Origin: an uncultured Collinsella sp.
Lineage (GTDB): Bacteria > Actinomycetota > Coriobacteriia > Coriobacteriales > Coriobacteriaceae
Length of the DNA: 22,490 bases
Assembly (NCBI GenBank): GCA_900544205.1
Contig: UQUG01000028.1
Coordinates: forward strand, 1 to 22,490
Direction: 5' to 3'
The position numbers and the translations under genes were made by a program. Under the pieces are notes generated by a model. That model did no database searches and had not been told where the DNA came from. It worked only from the letters and a program-made list of their open reading frames with translations. Positions 1-6,400 of this stretch are shown here, in pieces (position 1 is the stretch's first letter; each line of letters begins with the position of its first letter).

Positions 1-2
1 GG

Positions 3-113
3 ACTTGCAGCGACGGACCTCAGGACACTCTTACACCACGTCTGCGCGCGCGACCTAGTCGGCAGGTTGGCCCACCTACATTTTTCGAGTTGTTCGGCCA
101 GCTGAACCACTAG
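3..113 (+). CDS. Possible 3' end of a truncated unknown ORF containing the PPTFFELFG repeat peptide
   Basis: A reading frame is open from the left edge of the window to a TAG at 111-113 and ends in the peptide PPTFFELFGQLNH. The same peptide block (PPTFFDLFG) is read in frame from the second repeat copy at 1702-1730. The two nucleotide differences between the copies change Glu to Asp and leave a Leu codon synonymous, which hints at coding constraint. I do not recognise a family. With no start in view and only 37 codons, this may be chance. Confidence 0.2.
   Translation, partial: TCSDGPQDTLTPRLRARPSRQVGPPTFFELFGQLNH
72..100 (+). repeat. Direct repeat, copy 1, left flank of the endonuclease-like cassette
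   Basis: This 29-bp block matches 1702-1730 at 27 of 29 positions in the same orientation. The two copies bracket the frameshifted endonuclease-like gene, with about 1.6 kb between them. It starts CCACCTACATTTTTCGA and ends TTCGGCCA. It may be a recombination or insertion boundary, or a short conserved coding block (PPTFFELFG). Confidence 0.75.
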
Positions 114-472
114 TCAAGGCCCCTTGAACCGCAATCGAAGCTAAAATCGCCTTAATTTCGCAACCAAGCCCCATAAATCTACCTGAATCAATTCGAATAG
201 GACGTTGCGATCGCACCATTTGTATAGGATAAGGCCGAATAACTCAAATTATGTTGGTGAGGCATCTGAGCGGTCGGCAAAAACGCTTAGAAGCTACGAA
301 TCCGCAACTAAAGTTCATCAAAAAGGGGCAGCCGGCAGAAACCTCCCCAGCCAAAGCTGCTCCCTCAATACGACAGCTCAAAAACCCACCGTTCGCAGAA
401 GATAAGCCGCGCCCCAATACCGTTGCCCGAAGTTTCGGGCGTATGCGGCGTCCGCTATGCCATCATGCGCGT

Positions 473-1682
473 ATGGGAATCATTCTGTCACATACCACGG
501 CACGCGCTGTATACCAAACAGCCAACTCGCTCGCAAGCTACGCGACCGGTCCCATACCTATGGAAAAGATCAGGGTGTCTGCGCCGACCACGTCCGACCT
601 GGAAGCGGCACGAGCATGGCTCAACAGAAAGAATGTCGATTCTGAACGTATCCATGTGCTGACGTTTTCCAATAATGCCAAAAGGCACCGCAAGGGCTGC
701 ATCTGCCACTGCACGCGCTATACGTTTGATGCAGAAAGCTACCTAGAACTCGAGCCGAACGTCTACATCGTCGATATCAAGCTGTGCGCGTTAGAAGCAA
801 CAGCCGACCTCAACCTTTCGGAGCTCGTTGAGTATTACTTTGAAATCTGCGGCTCCTACGCGCTTGGAACGTCCGACGAAACTCAATATCGCGAGCGCCC
901 AGCCCTAACCAGCGTTGAAGAGCTCAGAGCCTTCTTTTTCAGAGGCACCGGGGTATCGTGGATCTAATAAAGCACTTAAGGCACTTTCTTATGTACACGA
1001 AGGCTGTCGCTCCCCACTCGAAACGGCGTTTGTCATGATGCTGACAATGCCCAAGTCAATGGGTGGCTTAGCCATACGCGCTATCAAAACGGATTATCCG
1101 ATCCCAGTCCCCAAAAGATACGCCGCCCTAACGCGACGGACGGTTTTCTACCTCGACGCGCTGCTCGAAAATTCGATGACCGATATCGAATACAACGGCT
1201 TTTACCACGACGAACCCGAGCAGCAATCAATTGACGAGGAGCGCCGAAACACGCTGCGAAACATGGGATATGCCGTTATCACGGTTAATCGTCATTCGTT
1301 TTTCAAGCAGTCCGCTTTTAAACGGGTCATGGAAGCGATTCGCATTCGCGAGAAGATATGGCCCGGTCGACTCCCGGATAACTTCGCCATCCTGCAAGAA
1401 ACTCTTCGTCAATTTGTCTTGCGGCGCTACTTCGAATACGGTCGCCGCGTCCTGGAGACACTCAAAGAAGAAGAGGCCGCCAAGCGCGAAATTGCAAGCC
1501 AATATCCGCAAGCTGATGACCCGAGCATCAACGATGTGCCCGAACCCGACGACATGCAACACGTCGGGGCCCTTGCTGAGGAAATCAATGGGGCTTGGGA
1601 ATGCGACATGTTCGCAAAAATCGATGAAAACCGCACGGAAGACGACACGATTATTGATCTAATTGAGAATTCGCTCTTCTAA
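473..1682 (+). pseudogene. Frameshifted endonuclease-like protein (DUF559/Vsr-like fold, Collinsella-type)
   Basis: Two overlapping frames make one protein. The first (ATG 473, or 560, to a stop at 965-967) carries SHTTARAVYQ, then CICHCTRYTF and FEICGSYALG. The second runs on from about 957 with GSNKALKALSYVHEGCRSPLE, LDALLENSMTDIEYNGFYHDE and RRNTLRNMGYAVITVNRHSF. Removing one base near 956 (the T in GTATCG) restores a continuous GTGVRGSNKAL junction. From memory, similar proteins recur in Collinsella, with the order N-terminal recognition-like region, CGSY motif, SPLE/SPME motif, then a PD-(D/E)XK-like core in which D and E-Y-D/N-G are the likely catalytic positions. Here that core reads LDA and IEYNG, so the nuclease part is preserved after the shift. 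No good ribosome binding site is seen, so the start is uncertain. It is either a recent pseudogene or a sequencing error. The restored protein would be about 400 residues. Confidence 0.6.
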
Positions 1683-1863
1683 AGGCGATCTCTGCGGATG
1701 TCCACCTACATTTTTCGACTTATTCGGCCACCGATGTGCCAGATTGGCTGCAGCAATGCTCAATATAACTTTAGATAAAACTGATTCTGCAGAAACTCCC
1801 GTAGAGGAAGAACTGATTCTCGCGGTATTTGACACGATAAAGTACAAATATGAACAGTTCTAA
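1663..1863 (+). CDS. Small ORF of doubtful status, 66 codons
   Basis: The frame encodes a repeat-derived peptide (CPPTFFDLFGH) followed by an acidic tail, MLNITLDKTDSAETPVEEELILAVFD. It overlaps the end of the endonuclease-like gene and has no clear ribosome binding site. An internal ATG at 1756 would give about 35 residues. I do not recognise a family. It may be the displaced tail of another gene joined through the repeat, or not a gene. The rest of 1864-1997 shows nothing I can support. Confidence 0.2.
   Translation: MRIRSSKGDLCGCPPTFFDLFGHRCARLAAAMLNITLDKTDSAETPVEEELILAVFDTIKYKYEQF
1702..1730 (+). repeat. Direct repeat, copy 2, right flank of the endonuclease-like cassette
   Basis: Same orientation as 72-100, with two mismatches. 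It begins about 20 bp after the stop of the endonuclease-like gene and is read in frame by a small open frame (1663-1863) as PPTFFDLFGH. Confidence 0.75.
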
Positions 1864-1997
1864 TGCTTCTCAAGGTGGCTTTCTTAGCATGCTAGCCGAA
1901 CATCTCGAAATATGTTGGCGAGCATTGCGTCGATGTCTCCCAACCCACAGAAAATCGCAGAAGCGGCAAGCAGTCATCGAAATTAACGCAAATTGTA

Positions 1998-2025
1998 TTG
2001 ACATATGAACATACACTCATATAAT
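1998..2025 (+). promoter_or_regulatory. Consensus sigma-A promoter of the metal efflux operon
   Basis: TTGACA (1998-2003), a 16-bp spacer and TATAAT (2020-2025) match the vegetative consensus exactly. The first operator palindrome (2003-2022) fills the spacer, so a bound repressor would block polymerase directly. Confidence 0.85.
2003..2022 (+). promoter_or_regulatory. ArsR/SmtB operator 1
   Basis: ATATGAAC-ATAC-ACTCATAT is an imperfect 8-4-8 palindrome (6 of 8 pairs) of the ATATGAAC/GTTCATAT type bound by SmtB/CadC/ZiaR repressors. It lies between the -35 and -10 boxes. Confidence 0.75.
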
Positions 2026-2037
2026 CGAAAGCAAGTT

Positions 2038-2057
2038 ATATGAGCGCATGTTCATAT
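2038..2057 (+). promoter_or_regulatory. ArsR/SmtB operator 2
   Basis: ATATGAGC-GCAT-GTTCATAT is an 8-4-8 palindrome with 7 of 8 pairs. It lies downstream of the -10 box and just before the repressor's ribosome binding site (AAAGGA, 2058-2063). It is offset 35 bp from operator 1. Confidence 0.8.
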
Positions 2058-2071
2058 GAAAGGATATTGCA

Positions 2072-2437
2072 ATGAGCACCCGCGTTGATGAAACGAAACC
2101 CGACATCGAGGCCACCGAACCCGCGATCCCCACCACCTGCTCGCCCGAGGACCTTCCCGACGAGGAGCTTCTCTACGACCTCGCCGACCTGTTCAAGGTC
2201 TTCAGCGACACCACGCGCATCAAGATCCTCTATGCCCTCATGGGCCGCGAGCTCTGCGTGGCGGACATCGCCGAAGCGACCGAAACCTCGCAGTCCGCGG
2301 TGTCGCACCAGCTGCGCACACTCAAGCAGTCGCACCTGGTTAAATTCCGGCGCGACGGGCGCAATATCCTATACTCGCTCGCCGACGACCACGTCTACAC
2401 CATGCTCAACCAGGGCATGAGCCACATCTGCGAATAG
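2072..2437 (+). CDS. SmtB/ArsR-family zinc-type metal-sensing repressor
   Basis: This 121-residue winged-helix repressor very likely controls the zinc/cadmium efflux genes downstream by leaving DNA when it binds metal. The helix-turn-helix is clear (ELCVADIAEATETSQSAVSHQLRTL, split here into ELCVADIAE and SQSAVSHQLRTL), followed by a wing RRDGRNILYSL. The last helix, DDHVYTMLNQGMSHICE, fits the alpha-5 site D-x-H-x10-H-x2-E of SmtB/ZiaR, which binds Zn(II) or Co(II) across the dimer. The ELCV segment keeps only one Cys, so the Cd/Pb-type alpha-3 thiolate site of CadC looks incomplete. Start chosen for AAAGGA 8 bp upstream. It is first in the operon and has two operators at its own promoter, so it is probably autoregulated. 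Confidence 0.9.
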   Translation: MSTRVDETKPDIEATEPAIPTTCSPEDLPDEELLYDLADLFKVFSDTTRIKILYALMGRELCVADIAEATETSQSAVSHQLRTLKQSHLVKFRRDGRNILYSLADDHVYTMLNQGMSHICE

Positions 2438-2500
2438 CGACCAACCACGGTACCAGCGCGGCCTGCACCCAAGCCGCAAATACGGGGAAAGGAATCCACC

Positions 2501-2719
2501 ATGAAAAAGCAGTTCAAGCTCGACGAGATCGACTGCGCCAACTGCGCGCGTGAGCTTCAGGACGAGCTGGCCAAGCTCGATGGCGTCAAGTCCGTTTCGG
2601 TCAACTTTATGACCCAGAAGTTGACGCTCGAAGCCGATGACGCCGAGTTCGACGAGGTACTCAACCGCGTTGTAGAGTTTACGGCCGACGCCGAGCCGGA
2701 CTGCGAGATCATTCTCTAG
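2501..2719 (+). CDS. Free-standing heavy-metal-associated (HMA) domain, metallochaperone
   Basis: This 72-residue protein is a single ferredoxin-like HMA domain. The metal site is IDCANCARELQ, with the CxxC at residues 12-15, followed by the typical amphipathic helix and GVKSVSVNF strand. The Asp before the first Cys (DCANC) is the form seen in zinc/cadmium/lead HMA domains (ZntA, CadA), rather than the GMTCxxC of copper chaperones. The adjacent ATPase lacks an N-terminal HMA domain, so this protein probably supplies that function in trans, handing Zn(II) or Cd(II) to the pump. It has a good ribosome binding site (GGAAAGGA). It lies 63 bp after the repressor and 100 bp before the ATPase. Confidence 0.88.
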   Translation: MKKQFKLDEIDCANCARELQDELAKLDGVKSVSVNFMTQKLTLEADDAEFDEVLNRVVEFTADAEPDCEIIL

Positions 2720-2776
2720 CCCGGGTTTACGCCAACCTGCAAGGCCGCGCTTGCCGCGGCCTTTGCTCGCGAAATT

Positions 2777-2796
2777 ATATGAGCGAGTGTTCATTC
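2777..2796 (+). promoter_or_regulatory. ArsR/SmtB operator 3, internal, before the ATPase
   Basis: ATATGAGC-GAGT-GTTCATTC repeats operator 2 closely (left half identical, right half GTTCAT shared). It lies between the HMA gene and the ATPase start, suggesting a second, separately repressed promoter or an internal roadblock. The outer pairs are weaker than in operator 2. Confidence 0.65.
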
Positions 2797-2819
2797 ATTC
2801 AAATGGGAGGATACGAGTC

Positions 2820-4772
2820 ATGACCACCGCCGATCCCAAAAAGAAAAAGAAGAAGCGTAAGAAGAAAGAGTCCCTTGAGCATAAGCGCAACCGCATCGTG
2901 GTAGCGCTGGGCATTTTTGCCGTGGTGTACGCCCTCGATGAGTTCGGCACCCTCACCGCCGCATTCGGTACCCCGGGCGACATCTACGCCAGCTTTATGC
3001 TGTTCCTCATACCGTTTTTGATTGCCGGCTACGACGTGCTGCAAAAGGCATTCAATAACATCCGCCGCGGCAAGGCCTTCGACGAGAGTTTCCTTATGGC
3101 CGTCGCGACCATCGGCGCGTTTGCCATGGTGCTCTTCCCCGATACCGACCCGCACATGGCCGAAGGCGCCGCCGTCATGCTGTTCTACCAGGTCGGCGAG
3201 CTGTTCCAGGCATACGCCGTGGGCAAGAGCCGTAAATCGATCAGCGCCATGATGGACATAGCACCCGACTACGCCAACGTCGAGCAACCCGACGGCTCAC
3301 TCGAACAGGTCTTCCCCGATGACATCGCGGTCGGCACCGTGATCGTGGTCAAGCCCGGCGAGCGCGTGCCCATCGACGGCGTCATCGTCGAGGGCGAAAC
3401 CCAGCTCGACACCGCCGCCCTTACCGGTGAGTCGGTCCCCCGCCCGGCCAAAACCGGAGACGATATCATCAGCGGCTGCATCAACATGACGGGGCTCATC
3501 CACGTGCGCACCACCAAGCCCTTTGGCGAGTCCACCGTCGCACGCGTCCTGGAGCTCGTGGAGAATGCCAGCGAAAAGAAGGCGCGCACCGAGAACTTCA
3601 TCACGCGCTTTGCCCGCATCTACACGCCCGCCGTCACCGGCGCTGCCGCGGTGCTCGCGCTCGGCGGTGGCCTGGTCACCGGTGCCTGGTCCGACTGGAT
3701 TCTGCGCGGCCTGACCTTCTTGGTCGTCAGCTGCCCGTGCGCGTTGGTGATCAGCGTGCCGCTCAGTTTCTTTGGCGGCATCGGCGGCGCGTCCAAGCTG
3801 GGCGTTCTCATCAAGGGCTCTAACTACCTCGAGACGCTCGCGGATGTGGACACCGTCGTCTTTGACAAGACCGGCACGCTCACCAACGGCACGTTTTCGG
3901 TCGTGGCGGTACACCCCGAGGCAGGCTATACCGAGCAGTCGCTGCTCGAAGTCGCGGCCCTTGCCGAGTCATTCTCCGACCATCCCATCGCGCATTCGGT
4001 ACGCACCGCCTTCCAGGGCGAGCTCGATCCCAAACGCGTAAGCGACTCCACCAATGACGCGGGCCATGGCGTGACGGCGATTATCGACGGCAAGCGCGTC
4101 ATCGTCGGCAATGCCAAGATGCTTGCTGTGGCCGGTATCGAAGCGCCCAATTGCGAGATCGTCGGCACCATCCTCCACGTGCTGGTCGATGATACGTACG
4201 CCGGCCACATCGTAATTGCCGACACCATAAAGACCGATGCCGAGCAAACGATTCGCGACCTGCACGCCGCCGGCGTCAAGCGCACCGTCATGCTCACGGG
4301 CGACCGTGAGGAGGTTGCGGCGTCTGTAGCCAAGCAACTCGGTCTCGACGAGTTCCACGCGCAGCTGTTACCGGGTGATAAGGTCGAGCGTGTCGAGGCG
4401 CTGCTTGCAGCAGAATCGGGCAAGGGCAAGCTCGCCTTTGTAGGCGACGGTATCAACGACGCACCCGTGCTTACCCGCGCAGACGTTGGCATCGCCATGG
4501 GCGCTATGGGCTCGGACGCCGCAATTGAGGCGGCGGACGTCGTGCTCATGGATGACAAGCCGTCCAACATCTCCCGCGCGATCCGCGTGGCGCGCAAGAC
4601 CATGTCGATTGTTTGGCAGAACATCATCTTTGCGCTGGGCATTAAGTTGCTGATTCTGGTGCTTGCGGCACTGGGCATCGCCAACATGTGGCTTGCTGTG
4701 TTCGGCGACGTGGGCGTGGCGATTATCGCCATCCTGAATGCCATGCGCGCGATGGGTGTCAAGAACCTGTAG
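2820..4772 (+). CDS. PIB-type P-type ATPase, zinc/cadmium (lead) exporter, ZntA/CadA type
   Basis: This 650-residue membrane pump uses ATP to export Zn(II)/Cd(II). Start chosen at 2820 (MTTADP) because GGGAGG ends 9 bp upstream; a longer frame begins at 2751 but would read through operator 3. Order of motifs: lysine-rich cytoplasmic tail (residues 7-17), paired membrane segments, actuator TGES (202-205), CPC metal motif (305-307), phosphorylation site DKTGT (Asp349), SDHP of the nucleotide-binding domain (about 387-389), GDGIND (542-547), then IKLL (Lys near 609) and FGDVG (Asp near 630). The Lys and Asp in the last two membrane segments are hallmarks of the zinc/cadmium group. There is no N-terminal HMA domain, so it is about 80 residues shorter than E. 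coli ZntA; the upstream HMA protein may compensate. Its regulator and operators support the assignment. Confidence 0.93.
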   Translation: MTTADPKKKKKKRKKKESLEHKRNRIVVALGIFAVVYALDEFGTLTAAFGTPGDIYASFMLFLIPFLIAGYDVLQKAFNNIRRGKAFDESFLMAVATIGAFAMVLFPDTDPHMAEGAAVMLFYQVGELFQAYAVGKSRKSISAMMDIAPDYANVEQPDGSLEQVFPDDIAVGTVIVVKPGERVPIDGVIVEGETQLDTAALTGESVPRPAKTGDDIISGCINMTGLIHVRTTKPFGESTVARVLELVENASEKKARTENFITRFARIYTPAVTGAAAVLALGGGLVTGAWSDWILRGLTFLVVSCPCALVISVPLSFFGGIGGASKLGVLIKGSNYLETLADVDTVVFDKTGTLTNGTFSVVAVHPEAGYTEQSLLEVAALAESFSDHPIAHSVRTAFQGELDPKRVSDSTNDAGHGVTAIIDGKRVIVGNAKMLAVAGIEAPNCEIVGTILHVLVDDTYAGHIVIADTIKTDAEQTIRDLHAAGVKRTVMLTGDREEVAASVAKQLGLDEFHAQLLPGDKVERVEALLAAESGKGKLAFVGDGINDAPVLTRADVGIAMGAMGSDAAIEAADVVLMDDKPSNISRAIRVARKTMSIVWQNIIFALGIKLLILVLAALGIANMWLAVFGDVGVAIIAILNAMRAMGVKNL

Positions 4773-4788
4773 CGTTCGTGGGCTGTCC

Positions 4789-4915
4789 GGCCGGGACCGG
4801 GCTTGGTTTTGAAAACGTCCTCGCGCATGAGGCCCGTCTTTCCTGCTCCTGCGGAGCAACGGAAAGGCGGGCCTCGCGCTGTGGAGTGTTTTCAAAACCA
4901 AACCCGGCCCCGGCC
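4789..4915. repeat. Large imperfect palindrome (127 bp) between convergent genes
   Basis: The outer arms 4789-4816 and 4888-4915 pair over 28 bp with two mismatches. Inside, 4829-4843 pairs with 4861-4875 (14 of 15), and the apex is a hairpin TGCTCC-TGC-GGAGCA (4844-4858). Almost the whole segment can fold into one rod. It lies just after the ATPase stop and could end transcription, but no T-run follows. It may also be a non-coding mobile (MITE/REP-like) element. Confidence 0.8.
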
Positions 4916-4990
4916 TGCGGTGACGTAGGTGGCAGTTCTTGGGCATCGCTTGCTGGCGGGGTTCCTTTGCTGAAATGGACTTGGCCGAAA

Positions 4991-5031
4991 GGACCGCTGG
5001 TCCCGGTCGCTGGTTCGCGCTTTGCGCGAAC
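4991..5031. terminator. Two small hairpins at the 3' end of the DtxR-type gene
   Basis: GGACC-GCT-GGTCC (4991-5003) and a perfect GTTCGCGC-TTT-GCGCGAAC (5013-5031) lie about 20-60 bp past the stop of the minus-strand regulator. They may stop convergent transcription, but no T-run follows, so terminator function is inferred. Confidence 0.35.
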
Positions 5032-5051
5032 TCCGCGCTACTGGGGGTTCG

Positions 5052-5441
5052 TTAGGATTCCGCCGCTTGGCCCGTCGCCTCGCCCCGGTTCAGCATCGCC
5101 CTCAGTTTCTCGAAGCTTTCCTCGCTCAGGCAGTGCTCCATGTGGCAGCCCTCTTGCGACGCGACCTCAGCCGAAACACCCGCATCCTCCAGCAGCCCCA
5201 CGAAAAAGCAGTGACGCTCCCACATTTGGCGAGCGACCTCCAGACCACGCTCCGTCAGATGAACGTCGCGCTTGCCCATTTCGACATAGCCGTTGCTTTC
5301 CAGCGTCGCCATGGCCTTGGAAACGCTCGCCTTGGTTACGCCGAGGTACTCCGCAACGTCGATCGAGCGCACGATGCCCTGGCGTTCCGACAGAACGTAG
5401 ATCGATTCGAGATAGTCTTCTCCGGATTCACGTAGGGCCAT
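5052..5441 (-). CDS. DtxR/MntR-family metal-dependent transcriptional regulator
   Basis: This 129-residue regulator probably represses iron or manganese uptake genes when it binds Fe(II) or Mn(II). It starts ALRESGEDYLESIYVL, has a winged helix-turn-helix (IDVAEYLGVTKASVSKAMATL, wing KRDVHLTERG) and then the dimerisation/metal domain. The metal segment EGCHMEH matches the C-x2-E-H ligand set of DtxR/IdeR (Cys102, Glu105, His106) better than MntR's E-x2-E-H, although the protein has MntR-like length and lacks the SH3-like domain. Start at 5441 is chosen for AAAGG just upstream; an in-frame GTG at 5489 would add 16 residues. No transporter is adjacent, so its targets are elsewhere. Possible autoregulatory sites lie upstream (5461-5549). 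Confidence 0.88.
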   Translation of the reverse strand: MALRESGEDYLESIYVLSERQGIVRSIDVAEYLGVTKASVSKAMATLESNGYVEMGKRDVHLTERGLEVARQMWERHCFFVGLLEDAGVSAEVASQEGCHMEHCLSEESFEKLRAMLNRGEATGQAAES

Positions 5442-5460
5442 GGGCCGCCTTTCGCGATGA

Positions 5461-5549
5461 TTGCTAGTTAGCCTTTGGATACTTTCCACGGCTTACTTTA
5501 CCGCAAAAGTTGCCCATGTCTTACTACTTTGCCTAAAAGTTAGCCGTGT
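5461..5549. promoter_or_regulatory. Repeated DtxR-like boxes upstream of the regulator
   Basis: Three related blocks occur within 90 bp: TTGCTAGTTAGCC (5461-5473), CTTTACCGCAAAAGTTGCCC (from 5496) and CTTTGCCTAAAAGTTAGCC (from 5527). The last contains a near-palindrome GCCTAA-AAG-TTAGCC (5531-5545), with half-sites like the TTAG/CTAA halves of DtxR-family boxes. Autoregulation is inferred from position only. Confidence 0.4.
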
Positions 5550-5570
5550 TTCACAAAACGAGCGGGACGA

Positions 5571-5607
5571 AAACAAAATGGGAACACGCCCCGCAAGGAG
5601 TGTCCCC
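5571..5607 (-). terminator. Rho-independent terminator of the HAD gene
   Basis: Read on the minus strand, GGGGACAC pairs with GTGTTCCC (5580-5587 with 5600-5607, one bulge) and is followed by ATTTTGTTT (5571-5579). It lies 17 bp past the HAD stop codon. Confidence 0.65.
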
Positions 5608-5623
5608 AAGTGCCGAGCCGCAG

Positions 5624-6394
5624 CTATAGCAGTCCAAAGTACTTCGCGGCGTTGTAGATCCCATCGTCGTCCACGGCGGTCGTCACGTAGGTCGCCGCAG
5701 CTTTCACCGTGTCCTGCGCGTTGCCCATGGCCACACTTGTGCCCACGGCCGAGAACATCGACAGGTCGTTCTCGCCGTCGCCAAAGGCAATCGCTTCACT
5801 CGCGTCGATGCCCAGGCGCTCCAGCGTCGCCGCCACACCCAGGTCCTTGCCGCCGTTGGCCGGAATAATGTCGCAGAACAGGTCGCACCAGCGCGTGGTG
5901 AGCGAATGCGACACGGCATCGGTCACGATATGCTCGTCAACTGGGTCAACAAAGGCACAGAACTGATAGACCGGCGCGTCAAAGGCATGCTCAAACGGCT
6001 CCTCGTGGTAGACGATTCCCGCGTTGCTGCCAGCCGTCACCACGCGCTCGGACAGGCGGTTCACAAACGAGTTCTCGCCCTGCATGCACAGTGAGTCGTA
6101 GCGCCCCTGCGCCACCTGGTCCACAATCACCGCAACGTCGTCCGGATCGATCGGGCAGCTGCGGTAGACGCCCTTGGCATCAAAACAGTGCTGGCCCGAA
6201 AGCGTAATGTACGCATCCCAGCCCAGGTCGAACAGCCAGTCCGGCATCTGGTAGGTCGGACGGCCCGTGGCGATCACGCACGCAATCCCCTGCTCGCGAA
6301 AGCTGTCGAGCACCTGCTGCGCCGACGCCGGAATCCGGTGGGTCTTAAAGCTCAGCAACGTGCCGTCGATATCGAAAAACGCGGCTTTGATCAT
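5624..6394 (-). CDS. Cof-type HAD-IIB family phosphatase
   Basis: This 256-residue cytosolic phosphatase probably acts on a sugar phosphate or similar small phosphoester; the substrate cannot be told from sequence. HAD motifs are in order: motif I FFDIDGTL (Asp8, Asp10), motif II IATGRP, motif III Lys in GGKDLG, motif IV GDGENDLSMF. The large cap between motifs II and III is the C2 type typical of Cof/YbiV proteins. It starts 6 bp after the stop of the ABC-F gene, so the two are probably co-transcribed, and its ribosome binding site lies in the end of that gene. Confidence 0.9.
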   Translation of the reverse strand: MIKAAFFDIDGTLLSFKTHRIPASAQQVLDSFREQGIACVIATGRPTYQMPDWLFDLGWDAYITLSGQHCFDAKGVYRSCPIDPDDVAVIVDQVAQGRYDSLCMQGENSFVNRLSERVVTAGSNAGIVYHEEPFEHAFDAPVYQFCAFVDPVDEHIVTDAVSHSLTTRWCDLFCDIIPANGGKDLGVAATLERLGIDASEAIAFGDGENDLSMFSAVGTSVAMGNAQDTVKAAATYVTTAVDDDGIYNAAKYFGLL

Positions 6395-6400
6395 TCTCGC

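Noticed and set aside
915..967. TTG start for a separate second endonuclease-like gene
   Set aside because: The first 15 codons are out of the family frame, whereas removing one base makes a continuous family protein, so a frameshift explains the data better.
2751..2819. N-terminal extension of the zinc ATPase
   Set aside because: It would run through operator 3 and past the strong GGGAGG that serves the ATG at 2820.
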